A DNA stretch of 64,000 bases, taken from assembly GCA_046348585.1 (NCBI GenBank), contig JAXMDZ010000002.1, positions 372,001 to 436,000 of the forward strand, written 5' to 3'. The position numbers and the translations under genes are program-made. Positions 49,550 through 58,173 of this stretch are shown here, piece after piece. Each line of letters begins with the position of its first letter. Position 1 is the stretch's first letter. Under the pieces are notes generated by a model. That model saw nothing but the letters and a program-made list of their open reading frames with translations, made no database searches and had not been told where the DNA came from. Origin of the DNA: JADZAI01 sp046348585 (GTDB lineage Bacteria; Pseudomonadota; Alphaproteobacteria; Micropepsales; Micropepsaceae).

Positions 49550-50263
49550 CTAGTTGGGAGAGCCCAGCGAAACGAGCTGCGGCGCGGCCTTGGCGGCCGT
49601 GCGGCGCGGCAGCGTTGCGGCAGCCGCCCGCTGGCCGGCGATCTGCTGAATGCCGCCGCAGCAGAACGCCACGATGTCGTCGGTGACTTCGTCGGCCGAG
49701 CGGTTCTCCTCGGCGCCGAGCATGGCGTCGTAGCGATGGTCGACGAGCTGCCAGGAATAGACCGCACCGATGACGAACGAGAACGCCCAGACCGTGTCCT
49801 GCCGCGACAGCGACGGGCAGCACCGCATGATCGCATCGATCCAGCGGATCATCGAACGGTCCGCGACCTCAAGCAGCTTTCCGCCCGTGGTGCTGCGCCA
49901 GTGCGGAATATGCGCGCGGAAAATGTGGATCTGGGCGACCTCGCGCTCGCAGTCGCTGAGCGCCCGCCGGACGACCGGATAGGCGACGGCGCGGATGACC
50001 GCTTCAAGCAGCGCCGGTCCGCCGCGATGGGCGGCCAGCGCCGCCGCCAGATGGGCGCTGCGATCCTCGTCGATGACGTTCCAGGCCTGTCGCAGGACGG
50101 CGAGGTAGAGTTCCGACTTCGACTTGAAATAGAAGTGGATGGTGCTCAAAGGCACGCCCGCGCTGCGCGCGATGTCGCGCAACGAGGCTCCTTCGTATCC
50201 GTCCTTCGAGAAGGCGAGTACGGCGCTTCCCAGGAGCGCATCTATGGTGTCTGACTTGGACAT
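49550..50263 (-). CDS. TetR-family regulator
   Basis: A 237-residue regulator: helix-turn-helix GASLRDIARSAGVPLSTIHFYFKSKSELYL near residues 30-60, then a helical effector domain with CCGGIQQIA near the C-terminus. ATG 50263 is chosen because the TetR domain starts shortly after; the longer frame upstream crosses the promoter region. A TCGGACG-type palindrome lies 146 bp upstream of the start, with copies before the TonB receptor and FAH-family genes, pointing to a local regulon that includes itself. Confidence 0.87.
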   Translation of the reverse strand: MSKSDTIDALLGSAVLAFSKDGYEGASLRDIARSAGVPLSTIHFYFKSKSELYLAVLRQAWNVIDEDRSAHLAAALAAHRGGPALLEAVIRAVAYPVVRRALSDCEREVAQIHIFRAHIPHWRSTTGGKLLEVADRSMIRWIDAIMRCCPSLSRQDTVWAFSFVIGAVYSWQLVDHRYDAMLGAEENRSADEVTDDIVAFCCGGIQQIAGQRAAAATLPRRTAAKAAPQLVSLGSPN

Positions 50264-50406
50264 CGGACGCTTCCCGTTTTCAGCAAGCAGACCAGACCTG
50301 CGGGTCCGCGTCACGGCCCATTGCATTCCGCATTGCAGCATGGGGCGGGCCGTCCATGCCGCGGAATGCGAGGCGCAGAGCGGATTTCCGCGCGGCGCGC
50401 GCCACA

Positions 50407-50426
50407 CGTCGGACGGTTGTCCGACG
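50407..50426. promoter_or_regulatory. perfect palindrome in the TetR/cupin divergent promoter region
   Basis: CGTCGGAC-N4-GTCCGACG has 8-bp perfect arms and lies in the 304-bp region between the TetR start (50263) and the cupin start (50568). It is the best-formed copy of the TCGGACG-type motif. Apart from this palindrome and the cupin ribosome site (GGAGGA, 50555-50560) I see nothing else in this intergenic stretch. Confidence 0.7.
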
Positions 50427-50567
50427 TTCTGTCTTGCCGCAGTGCAGAGCGGATGGCCCACACTCGCCCGGGGCCGGGGCGCGTCTGCGTGTCCCTCGCC
50501 TGCCCCATCAAGCTGTCCAACGACGCGGCCGCCGAGGCTCGCGCGCCCCCTTCCGGAGGAGATCTGC

Positions 50568-51092
50568 ATGAAGCGTTATGTCATGGCCAATCGCGCGGAT
50601 GGCCTGGCCGATGTCGTGTTCGAGGACGATCTCGAACCGCACTTCGCCACCAACCGGTTCCGCGAATTGTGGCTGAACACCGAAACCCCGGCGGACCAGT
50701 CCGACCCGCGCGATCCGGTCGCCGATCAGGCGATGATCCACGAGCCGCCGGACGGCGGCGCGGTGTTCCGTATGCTCGTGTTTCCGCCCAAGCACGAGGC
50801 CGTGACGCCGACGCCCGAGCAGATGATCGAGATGCACAAGACGATTCACAGCGCCCATATCCCCAGCCTGGAGTATCTGCGCGCCGCAAAGCACGTGACG
50901 ATGCACCGGACCGACACGCTCAACTATTTCGTGCTGACCGAGGGCGAGCTGTGGTCGCTGTCGGAGGGCAAGGACGTGCTGCTGAAGGCGGGCGACGTCA
51001 TGATCCAGCGCGGCTGCATGCACGGCTGGCGCAACGACAGCGACCGGCGCGCCGTGCTGGCCGCCGTGCTGATCGACGCCAAGGGGGACTAG
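50568..51092 (+). CDS. cupin-fold protein
   Basis: A 174-residue single-domain cupin. Motif 1 is in MHRTDTLNYFVLTEGELWSL and motif 2 in AGDVMIQRGCMHGWRN, with histidines placed to bind a metal. The N-terminal part carries LVFPPKHEAVTPTPEQM, seen in small cupins of aromatic and terpenoid clusters. It might be a dioxygenase, isomerase or binding protein. It is divergent from TetR and convergent with the FAH-family gene; the palindrome at 50407-50426 probably controls it. Confidence 0.8.
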   Translation: MKRYVMANRADGLADVVFEDDLEPHFATNRFRELWLNTETPADQSDPRDPVADQAMIHEPPDGGAVFRMLVFPPKHEAVTPTPEQMIEMHKTIHSAHIPSLEYLRAAKHVTMHRTDTLNYFVLTEGELWSLSEGKDVLLKAGDVMIQRGCMHGWRNDSDRRAVLAAVLIDAKGD

Positions 51093-51093
51093 C

Positions 51094-51121
51094 GGCCCCC
51101 AACCGCTCCCGGCTGGGGGCC
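51094..51121. terminator. hairpin between convergent cupin and FAH-family genes
   Basis: GGCCCCCA pairs with TGGGGGCC across a 12-base loop. It lies just after the cupin stop codon and before the end of the convergent gene. No clear T-tract follows. Confidence 0.5.
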
Positions 51122-51129
51122 TGCGGCCT

Positions 51130-52116
51130 TCAGCCGGCGATGTGCGGGGCGAGGACGCGGTTGCGCAGCGTGCCGATCTTCTCCACCTCAAGCTCGATGA
51201 CGTCGCCCGGCCTGATCGTCTGGCCGGTTTCGAGCGAGCAGCCGCCGCCGACGGTGCCCGAGCAGATCAGTTCGCCGGGATAGAGCGCGCCGCCGCGCGT
51301 GAGGTAGGCGATGAGGTCTTCGAACTTGTAGTGCATGCCCGACGAATTGCCGTGCGAGACCTGCGCCCCGTTCACGCGGACCTTCATGGCGAGCGCGTAA
51401 GGGTCGGGGATTTCGTCGGCGGTGACGATGCACGGGCCGACGCCGTTGCAGAAATCCTTGCCCGCCCCCGGCCCCAGATTGAGCGCGCCCGTCTGCATGA
51501 CCTTCATCTGCTCGTCGCGCGCCGACCAGTCGTTGAAGATCGTGTAGCCGAAGATCGCGCCCTTCGCCTCGGCGGCCGTGACGCCCCGGCATTCCTTGCC
51601 GATGACGATCGCCCATTCCATCTCGTAGTCGAGGGTCTGCGAGAAGGGCGGCCAGACGACATCGACGTCCGGCCCCACCACCGACATGCGGTTGGAGATG
51701 TAATAGAGCGGGAAGTCGTAGAAGGATTTGGGCAGTTCGAGGCGGCCGGAGGCGACGATTTCGGCGCGCAGCTTTTCGGGATCGGGCGAGGCCTTGATCA
51801 TGCGCTCGATCTGCGCCGCCGCCGCGCCCTGAAGATGCGCGGGGAAGCAGAGGCAGTCGCGGATTTGGACCGGGCGCGGCAGCGGCGCGAGCAGGCGGCA
51901 CTGCGCCATGGGCAGAACCGCGCCCGGCGGCGGCGCGGCGACGAGCGCGCGCGCCCGATCCCAGGCGGCGGGGCCGGCCTCGATCAGCGCCTGCATGGAG
52001 GCCATCGCCGGGTCGCCGCCGCCCGCCGCCCGCGCTAGGTCGACGACACGGCTGTCCTGGTCGATCCAGGCGCCGAGCTTCTCGACGCCGCCCGTTTCGA
52101 ATGTGATGAGACGCAT
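51130..52116 (-). CDS. fumarylacetoacetate hydrolase-family protein
   Basis: This 328-residue protein has the FAH C-terminal domain. Metal-binding acidic residues are in LDYEMEWAIVIGKE and YTIFNDWSARDEQ; other family segments are FYDFPLYYISNRMSVVG and LICSGTVGGGCSLE. FAH-domain enzymes cleave or decarboxylate beta-diketo acids made in aromatic breakdown. ATG 52116 follows a weak ribosome site. A TCGGACG-type motif lies 112 bp upstream, so it may belong with the TetR regulon at 49550-50263. Confidence 0.85.
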   Translation of the reverse strand: MRLITFETGGVEKLGAWIDQDSRVVDLARAAGGGDPAMASMQALIEAGPAAWDRARALVAAPPPGAVLPMAQCRLLAPLPRPVQIRDCLCFPAHLQGAAAAQIERMIKASPDPEKLRAEIVASGRLELPKSFYDFPLYYISNRMSVVGPDVDVVWPPFSQTLDYEMEWAIVIGKECRGVTAAEAKGAIFGYTIFNDWSARDEQMKVMQTGALNLGPGAGKDFCNGVGPCIVTADEIPDPYALAMKVRVNGAQVSHGNSSGMHYKFEDLIAYLTRGGALYPGELICSGTVGGGCSLETGQTIRPGDVIELEVEKIGTLRNRVLAPHIAG

Positions 52117-52227
52117 GGGACCCCCGGTATGGGCCGCCTCCTGCCCGCGCACGACAGCGCGGCGCCTCCGGGGCGGCGCTCGGGGCAGAGGGTGGTGGCC
52201 GCCGGCGCGCGGCGTCCAGAGGAAAAA

Positions 52228-52243
52228 TCGGACGCTCGTCTAG
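52228..52243. promoter_or_regulatory. third TCGGACG-type site, upstream of the FAH-family gene
   Basis: TCGGACGCTCGTCTAG matches the site at 49473-49488 in 13 consecutive bases, with the last part of the right arm degenerate. It lies in the divergent region between the FAH gene and the monooxygenase, next to a different palindrome at 52298-52317. Confidence 0.55.
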
Positions 52244-52285
52244 CGGGCGGCGGGAGCGTGGGGGCGCTTGCGTGGCGCATAAAAC

Positions 52286-52317
52286 TGACTACACTCATAT
52301 CTGACCGTTGTCAGATA
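52286..52317. promoter_or_regulatory. candidate operator of the meta-cleavage TetR regulator, before the monooxygenase
   Basis: CTGAC-N4-GTCAG at 52301-52314, extended to TATCTGAC/GTCAGATA arms (52298-52317), has the same arms and spacing as the palindrome at 57264-57277. A weaker copy, TGACTACACTCA, sits at 52286-52297. Both lie upstream of the monooxygenase start at 52393. Confidence 0.7.
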
Positions 52318-52392
52318 GAGCCGTGCGAGCGGGCAAGGGCGGCGGCCGATGGGAAACGAGCGCACCGGCCACGCCGGGCAAGGGAGGATGCA

Positions 52393-53841
52393 ATGACGGC
52401 GCGCACCGGCCGGCAATATCTCGACGGTTTGCGGGACGACCGCACGGTCTGGCTCGGCAACGAGAAGGTCGACATTCTGAACTGCCCCGCCTTCGCTGGG
52501 TCGCTGAAGGGCATGGCGGGCTATTTCGACTGGCAGAACGCCCATGCCGGCGACTGCCTGACGGCCGACCCGCAGACCGGCGCGCCGATGAGCGCCAGCC
52601 TGATCGTGCCCAGATCGGCCGGCGATCTGGAGAAGCGTCACCGGGCGTTCGACCGCTTCGCGCGCTATTCCAACGGCATGCTCGGCCGCACGCCGGACTA
52701 TGTGAACGTCACGCTGGCCGGGTTCGTGGCGCGCAGCGACATCTTCAGCGCCAAGGGCAGCACAGTTCACGCCGAGCGCCTGGGGCGGTTCTATCGCGAG
52801 GTGGTGGAGCAGGACCTCTCGCTCACCCACACCATCATCCATCCGGTGGTCGATAAGTCGCTGCCCGACACCGAAGGCGTCAACGGCCAGCTCGCGCTGA
52901 AGGTGGTGCGGCGCACCAAGGACAGCATCGTCGTGCGCGGCGCGAAGATCCTGGCGACGCTCGGGCCGTTCGCGGACGAGCTTTTCGTCTATCCCGGCAT
53001 TCCCCAGCCGCCCAATGTCGATCCGGCGGTGCTGCTCGCCTTTTCGATTCCGATGAAGACCAAGGGGCTGATCACGCTCTGCCGCGACCATTACGGCGTC
53101 GCCGCCGCGGTGGGCGACCGGCCGTTCTCGTCGCGCTTCGACGAGCAGGACGCGTTCATGATCTTCGACGACGTCGAGATCCCGCTGGAGCGGGTGTTCA
53201 TCGACGGCGATCTGGATGTCTATAACGGGCTGATGCGGCACGGCTGGGCCGCCAACATCATGCAGCAGACCTGCATCCGCGCGGCGGTGAAGCTGGAATT
53301 CGCCTACGAGATCTGCACCCGCATGGCGCAGGCGACGAATGCCGACAAGCGGCCCGACACGGCGGCGATGCTGGGCGAATTGTGGGGTTATGGCTGCCTG
53401 ACGCGGGCCGCCGTGCAAGCCGCCGAGGCCGGGGCGCGCGACTGGGGCAACGGGGCGTTCTTCCCCGACGACCGCCCGTTGCGGGCGCTGCGCGCGCAGA
53501 TGCCGGGCTGGATGGTGCGCGCCAACGACATCATCAAGACCATCGGTTCGCACAATCTGCTGGCGACGCCCGCGCTGGAGGCGATCGACAATCCGGAGAT
53601 CGGCAAGCTGATCGAGACCTTCATGCCCGGCGCGAACGGCATGAGCGCCCGCGAACGCGCCAAGCTGTTCCGCACGGCCTGGGACTTCGCGGGTTCGGCG
53701 CTTGGCGGCCGCATCGAACTCTACGAGCGCTTCTACCTCGCCAGCGCCCCGCGCAATTTCGCGCTCGACCACATGTTCGCGCAGATGGAGCGGCCCTGGA
53801 CGCAGTTCCCTGAGATGATGGCGGCGATCGGCGTCGACTGA
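52393..53841 (+). CDS. hpaB: 4-hydroxyphenylacetate 3-monooxygenase (HpaB)-family flavin monooxygenase, oxygenase component
   Basis: This 482-residue protein of the HpaB/acyl-CoA-dehydrogenase-like fold hydroxylates a phenol ortho to its OH using reduced FAD from a separate reductase. Family segments are RTGRQYLDGLRDDRTVWL at the N-terminus, LSLTHTIIHPVVDKSLP, and FDDVEIPLERVFIDGD. ATG 52393 is preceded by GGGAGG. No reductase (HpaC) gene is adjacent. Two palindromes of the CTGAC-N4-GTCAG type are upstream. With the extradiol dioxygenase cluster it would give the catechol that is then cleaved. The exact phenol is not known; homologues also act on other phenols. Confidence 0.87.
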   Translation: MTARTGRQYLDGLRDDRTVWLGNEKVDILNCPAFAGSLKGMAGYFDWQNAHAGDCLTADPQTGAPMSASLIVPRSAGDLEKRHRAFDRFARYSNGMLGRTPDYVNVTLAGFVARSDIFSAKGSTVHAERLGRFYREVVEQDLSLTHTIIHPVVDKSLPDTEGVNGQLALKVVRRTKDSIVVRGAKILATLGPFADELFVYPGIPQPPNVDPAVLLAFSIPMKTKGLITLCRDHYGVAAAVGDRPFSSRFDEQDAFMIFDDVEIPLERVFIDGDLDVYNGLMRHGWAANIMQQTCIRAAVKLEFAYEICTRMAQATNADKRPDTAAMLGELWGYGCLTRAAVQAAEAGARDWGNGAFFPDDRPLRALRAQMPGWMVRANDIIKTIGSHNLLATPALEAIDNPEIGKLIETFMPGANGMSARERAKLFRTAWDFAGSALGGRIELYERFYLASAPRNFALDHMFAQMERPWTQFPEMMAAIGVD

Positions 53842-53867
53842 CCGCCCGCCATCGCAGCGCAAACGAG

Positions 53868-53896
53868 AAGGGCGCGGCCGCCGGGGCCGCGCCCTT
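53868..53896. terminator. strong intrinsic terminator between convergent genes
   Basis: A 12-bp perfect stem (AAGGGCGCGGCC with its complement) and 5-base loop lie after the monooxygenase stop and before the convergent FAH-type gene; TTTCTT follows on the plus strand, and the AA/TT ends give short T-runs on both strands. Confidence 0.85.
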
Positions 53897-53913
53897 TCTT
53901 CATCGTTCCGCCT

Positions 53914-54744
53914 TCAGAACTGGCCGAGCGCCACGCGGCGGACCGCCTCGCTGTCGGTCGGCTGGTGGCCGACGCGATGGAGCGGCGCGGGCACTTCCTG
54001 CACCGTGTTGGAGAGGCGGCCGATATTGGTGATCTCGACCTCCACCACATCGCCCGGCGTCATCGGCCGGGAATTGGCCGGGGTGCCGGTCAGCACGATG
54101 TCGCCCGGCAGGAAGGTGATGTGGCGCGACAGATCGGCGAAGATGAAGTCGATGGGGAAGGTCATCTCGCTGACCGGGCCGTCCTGCACGACCTTGCCGT
54201 TGATATAGGTCCTGACCGTCTGGGCGCGGATGTCGACGCCGCGCACGATGCCCGGCCCGACGGGGCAGAAGCCGTCCTGGCCCTTCACCCGCAGCATCGA
54301 GCCGGCGTCGGTGTCGCGGAAATCCTGCGCGCCGACATCGTTGGCGGGGGCGAAGCCGGCGAGATGGTCCCAGACGTCCTCGCGCGCGACGTTGCGCATC
54401 GGCTTGCCGACGATCGCCGCGATCTCGCCTTCGTAGTTGAGATATTGGCAGTCGGCCGGACGGCTGACCCGGCCGCGATGGGCGTTGAGCGTCGTCAGCG
54501 GCTTCTGGAAATAGGTCGGGTTGACCAGCGGCGGCGCCTTGAACTCCAGACGGCGGGAATCGTAGTTGAGGTGGATACAGATGATCTTGGTCGGATCGCA
54601 GGGCGGCAGATAGACCGCTTCCGCCTCGGCGATCGTGCGGCCATCGCCGAGGCGCAGCCGCTCGCCTTCCGGGCGCACCCAGTGCGGCGTTCCTTCATGC
54701 AGAATGCGGCGCCATTCCTCGCGCGGTCCGTCGAGCACCGACAT
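53914..54744 (-). CDS. hpaG: FAH-family isomerase/decarboxylase of the meta-cleavage pathway (HpaG-like)
   Basis: This 276-residue single FAH domain has the motif IICIHLNYDSRRLEF, the metal-site glutamates in LNYEGEIAAIVGK, and GFAPANDVGAQDFRD and LTGTPANSRPMTPGD. The HpaG enzyme of homoprotocatechuate breakdown isomerises and decarboxylates the 5-oxo acid formed after the dehydrogenase step; that enzyme is often a two-domain protein, so this shorter protein may do one of the steps. It is the last gene of the minus-strand run dehydrogenase > dioxygenase > this gene. Confidence 0.75.
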   Translation of the reverse strand: MSVLDGPREEWRRILHEGTPHWVRPEGERLRLGDGRTIAEAEAVYLPPCDPTKIICIHLNYDSRRLEFKAPPLVNPTYFQKPLTTLNAHRGRVSRPADCQYLNYEGEIAAIVGKPMRNVAREDVWDHLAGFAPANDVGAQDFRDTDAGSMLRVKGQDGFCPVGPGIVRGVDIRAQTVRTYINGKVVQDGPVSEMTFPIDFIFADLSRHITFLPGDIVLTGTPANSRPMTPGDVVEVEITNIGRLSNTVQEVPAPLHRVGHQPTDSEAVRRVALGQF

Positions 54745-54790
54745 GGGCGAACTCCTTCTTGCTGGATTGCGGCCGTTGGCGGGCGGCGTT

Positions 54791-55693
54791 TCAGGCCGGA
54801 ACCATGAAGTCCTTCATGGAGCCGGGCACCGGCGCGTGGCCGAAAGCGTCCGACTGGTAGTATTCCGACTGCGCCAGAGCCGCGCGGCCGCCCCAGCCGA
54901 TCTCGTTCATGTAGCCCGAGGGGTTCTTGAAGTAGAACGAGAACATCTGATCGTTGGAGTGGCTGCCCGGCTCGATGATCACCGGCAGCCCGGCCTTGAC
55001 GACGAGATCGTGGGTCAGCCCGACATCGGCGATGTTGTCGACCTCCATCATCAGATGGTTGATGCGCTTCTCGCCGGGGCCGCTGAAGGCGAAGGTGTGC
55101 TGACGCTCGTTGCAGTTGAGGAACATGAGCGGCAGGGCCTGCGGCGCGCCCGGAAGGGCGAGCTTGTATTCGATGCCGCCGCGCATGCCGAGCAGGCGGT
55201 AGAACTCGCACGTCGCATCGAGGCCGGCGGTCTGCGACTGCATGACATGGCCGAGCCCGCCGCCGCCGGTCTTGAAGCGTCCGTGCATCCGGCGGCCCGG
55301 ATGGAAGGGCTTGTCGAACTGCACATGCGGCCCGTGGAAGATTTCGAGCGCAAAGCCGTTGGGATCGTTCAGCATCATGACTTCAAGGACGTGGCGCTCC
55401 TCGGCCTCGGCCTCCGACCCGATGCGGATGTCGATGCCGGCGGCCTTGAGCTTCGCCGCCAGAGCGCGGAACTCGACCTGCCCCGCGACCCTGAGGCCGT
55501 TCACCATCAGATCGTCGCGGCCGTTCTGGACCAGCGTGATGCGGTGATGCCAGTAGTCCATCCGGAGGAAGCACTTGGCGGGATCGTCCGAGGGCACGAC
55601 CTCCAGCCCCAGCACCTGCGCCGCGAAGGTCTTCCACGCCGCGAGGTCGCTGACCCCCAGCGTCACATAGCCGAGTTCCGTCACCTGGGTCAT
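54791..55693 (-). CDS. type I extradiol (catechol-type) ring-cleavage dioxygenase, two VOC domains
   Basis: A 300-residue dioxygenase of the BphC/catechol 2,3-dioxygenase class. The iron ligands are His149 (GLGHVMQ), His213 (INHLMMEV) and Glu264 (YMNEIGWGG). Active-site partners His199 (ERQHTF), His245 (GSHSND) and Tyr254 are also present with the usual spacing, and the PROSITE-type segment from His245 through YFKNPSG to Glu264 is complete. This is good evidence for real activity on a catechol. It starts at ATG 55693, immediately after the dehydrogenase stop (TGAC ATG). Meta-cleavage yields a 2-hydroxymuconate-type semialdehyde, oxidised by the next enzyme. Confidence 0.9.
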   Translation of the reverse strand: MTQVTELGYVTLGVSDLAAWKTFAAQVLGLEVVPSDDPAKCFLRMDYWHHRITLVQNGRDDLMVNGLRVAGQVEFRALAAKLKAAGIDIRIGSEAEAEERHVLEVMMLNDPNGFALEIFHGPHVQFDKPFHPGRRMHGRFKTGGGGLGHVMQSQTAGLDATCEFYRLLGMRGGIEYKLALPGAPQALPLMFLNCNERQHTFAFSGPGEKRINHLMMEVDNIADVGLTHDLVVKAGLPVIIEPGSHSNDQMFSFYFKNPSGYMNEIGWGGRAALAQSEYYQSDAFGHAPVPGSMKDFMVPA

Positions 55694-55694
55694 G

Positions 55695-57167
55695 TCATCC
55701 TCCGGTCTGGCCGAACGATCCCTTGCGGACCGATATGTTCTTGATGTCGGCGTAGAAATCGAAGCTCCAGGAGCCGCCCTCGCGGCCGATCCCGGAATTG
55801 CGGCTGCCGCCGAACGGCGCCGCGAGATCGCGGATGAAGAAGCAATTGACCCAGAGCGTTCCGGCGACGACGCGCGAGGCGATGCGCATGGCGCGCGCCT
55901 CGTCGCGGCTGAAAAGAACGCCGGCGAGGCCGTATTGCGTGCCGTTGGCGAGCGCGATCGCCTGATCGTCGGACGAGAAGGTCTGCCAGGTGAGGACCGG
56001 GCCGAAGACTTCCTGCTGGGCGATTTCCCACGCCGGATCGACATGGCGAAAGAGCGTCGGCTGGAAATAGAGGGTGCCGAAATTGGCGCGCGAGCCGCCC
56101 CACAGCGCCTCCGCCCCGTCGGCCTTGGCGCGTTCGACGAAGCCGGCGACGCGGTCGAAATGTTCCTGCGTGATCAGCGGGCCGACCCTGGTCGCGCCGT
56201 CGCGCGGGTCGCCGACGACCATGTGGGCGGCGGCGTCGCGGACCTTGGCGAGGAAGACCTCCTCGATCGAGGCTTCGACCAGAACGCGGGTGCCCGCGAG
56301 GCAGACCTGACCGGCGTTCATATACTGCGCGGCGACGGTCTGCGCGGCCGCATCGAGATCGGCGTCGGCGCAGACGATGAAGGGCGACTTGCCGCCCAAC
56401 TCCGCGCTCATCGGGGTGATCGAGCGCGCGGCGGCCTGACCGATCAGCCGGGCGGTGCCGGTCGAGCCGGTGAAGCTGATGCGATCGATATCGGCGTGAT
56501 TGACGAGGGCGTCGCCCGCCGTCTCGCCGATGCCCTGGACGACGTTGAGGACGCCCGCCGGAACGCCCGCGGCGTGGGCGATGTCGGCCATCAGCGAGCA
56601 GGTGAGCGGGGCCCATTCGGGCGGCTTGACGACGACCGTGTTGCCGGCCGCCAGAGCGGGGCCGACCTTCCACGTCGTCAGCATCAGGGGCGCGTTCCAC
56701 GGCGTGATCAGGGCGGCGACGCCGGCGGGATCGTAGCGCACATGATTGACGACTTCCGGCGAGTCGATGACGTGATCCTTCAGCGTCATCGCCCAGTCGG
56801 CGAAGAACTCGATGTTCTGGGCGGCGCGCGGCACGACGCGGTGCAGATTGCCGGCGAGCAGCGAGCCGTTGTCCATGGTCTCGACCGCCGCGAGATCCTT
56901 GGCCCGCGCCTTCAACCCGTCAGCGAAACGCTTGAGGATGGGCAGACGCCCTTCCGGACCCAGCGCGGCCCAGGCCGGAAAGGCCTTGCGCGCCGCATCG
57001 ACCGCCGCGCCGATCTCGGCCCCGGTCCCCGCAGCGATATCGCAGAGATGCGAGCCATCGACCGGCGAGATGTCGGCGAAGCGATCCGCGGACGGAACGC
57101 GGCGGCCGCCGATCCAGTGATCGGTCGATACCTCGACGCCCGCGACGATGGCTGCGTTGTCGGCCAC
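55695..57167 (-). CDS. hpaE: 2-hydroxymuconate-type semialdehyde dehydrogenase (HpaE-like)
   Basis: A 490-residue NAD-dependent aldehyde dehydrogenase with catalytic Glu in SAELGGKSPFIV and catalytic Cys in YMNAGQVCLAG. The tail AAPFGGSRNSGIGREGGSWSFDFYADIKNIS is close to the CHMS/HpaE group. GTG 57167 has AGGAGG 7 bases upstream. It is the first gene of the minus-strand operon and is divergent from the TetR gene with the CTGACTATAGTCAG palindrome between them. Confidence 0.88.
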   Translation of the reverse strand: MADNAAIVAGVEVSTDHWIGGRRVPSADRFADISPVDGSHLCDIAAGTGAEIGAAVDAARKAFPAWAALGPEGRLPILKRFADGLKARAKDLAAVETMDNGSLLAGNLHRVVPRAAQNIEFFADWAMTLKDHVIDSPEVVNHVRYDPAGVAALITPWNAPLMLTTWKVGPALAAGNTVVVKPPEWAPLTCSLMADIAHAAGVPAGVLNVVQGIGETAGDALVNHADIDRISFTGSTGTARLIGQAAARSITPMSAELGGKSPFIVCADADLDAAAQTVAAQYMNAGQVCLAGTRVLVEASIEEVFLAKVRDAAAHMVVGDPRDGATRVGPLITQEHFDRVAGFVERAKADGAEALWGGSRANFGTLYFQPTLFRHVDPAWEIAQQEVFGPVLTWQTFSSDDQAIALANGTQYGLAGVLFSRDEARAMRIASRVVAGTLWVNCFFIRDLAAPFGGSRNSGIGREGGSWSFDFYADIKNISVRKGSFGQTGG

Positions 57168-57263
57168 TTCCTGCCCTCCTGAGGCGCGCGGTTCGGACCG
57201 CGCCGTTTCTTTCGCCCGCGCCGCGTGCCATTTCGGGAGCCGCCGCACTGACGATCTTCATTT

Positions 57264-57277
57264 CTGACTATAGTCAG
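57264..57277. promoter_or_regulatory. perfect 14-bp palindrome, candidate TetR operator
   Basis: CTGACTATAGTCAG lies in the 238-bp divergent region between the dehydrogenase operon and the TetR gene. The same arms and spacing occur at 52301-52314, and the inner 12 bp occur at 58091-58102. It is well placed to control both the minus-strand operon and the TetR gene. Confidence 0.75.
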
Positions 57278-57405
57278 TTTATCGAGCGCAGCGCCGCCGT
57301 CAACCCTTGTGCCGCGGCCGATGGGCGGCCCCGGCGGCCGCATTGACTTTGGCACGGCGAGGCCGAATTGCTTGTGCGTGCGACACTTGAGGAGGCGGTA
57401 GCGGC

Positions 57406-58086
57406 GTGGCGGTGAGGGGGAAGGCGCGGGGTGCGGCGGCCGGCGCGAAACCGGCCGCGAAACAGGCGGACGAGCCGGAGAAGCGCCCGCTCGGCAGGCG
57501 CGAGCGCAACAAGCTGGAAAAGCGCGCCCGGATCGTCGCCGCGGCGCGGCGGCTGTTCGGCGAAAAAGGCTTTCAGGAAACCACCACGCAGGAGATCGCC
57601 GAAGCCGCCGATATCGGCATCGGCACGCTGTTCCTCTATGCGCGCTCGAAGGAGGACCTTCTGGTGATGGTCTTCCGGGACGAGATGATCGAGACGGCCC
57701 ATGCGGCGTTCGCCAGGCTGCGCCCCGGCGAGCCGCTGCTCGACCAGCTGATGCGGGTCTTCCAGAGCATGATGGACTATCACGGGCGCGATGTCGGCCT
57801 CGCCCGGATCCTGCTGAAGGAGATCATGTTCCAGGCGACCGACGAGCGCATGGCCGACATCACCGGCCTGCTCAAAATCATCTATGCGGGGCTCGCCGAG
57901 CTGCTGGTCGCGGCCCGCAAGGCCGGCGCTTACAAGGGCGACGCCGATCCGCTTCTGGTCGCCGAGGTGCTGTTCGCCAATTACTACATGGATCTGCTGG
58001 GCTGGCTTGGCGGGCGGCTGACGAAGCGGCAGACGCTCGACGCCATGCGCAAGCACCTCGCCATCGTCGTCGGTTGCGCTGTCTGA
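57406..58086 (+). CDS. TetR-family regulator of the meta-cleavage cluster
   Basis: This 226-residue protein has a basic, Ala-rich N-terminus, then a helix-turn-helix (ETTTQEIAEAADIGIGTLFLYARSKEDLL) near residues 58-86. The GTG at 57406 is the longest start consistent with the TetR domain; the extension of about 40 residues before the domain is unusual. It sits between the two halves of the catabolic cluster, and copies of one palindrome flank its ends, so it is very likely the local repressor. The effector is probably a pathway intermediate. Confidence 0.85.
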   Translation: MAVRGKARGAAAGAKPAAKQADEPEKRPLGRRERNKLEKRARIVAAARRLFGEKGFQETTTQEIAEAADIGIGTLFLYARSKEDLLVMVFRDEMIETAHAAFARLRPGEPLLDQLMRVFQSMMDYHGRDVGLARILLKEIMFQATDERMADITGLLKIIYAGLAELLVAARKAGAYKGDADPLLVAEVLFANYYMDLLGWLGGRLTKRQTLDAMRKHLAIVVGCAV

Positions 58087-58090
58087 TTAT

Positions 58091-58119
58091 TGACTATAGT
58101 CACTTATGATGACAGTCAT
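58091..58119. promoter_or_regulatory. two adjacent operator-like palindromes before the aldolase
   Basis: TGACTATAGTCA (58091-58102) is a perfect palindrome and repeats the core of the site at 57264-57277. ATGAC-A-GTCAT (58109-58119) is a second, shorter-spaced inverted repeat. They lie between the TetR stop and the aldolase start at 58174. Confidence 0.7.
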
Positions 58120-58173
58120 TTAGAAAGCCGATCCGGCGGCGAAGACCGCCGGACCCTGCCGGGAGGATGCGGT

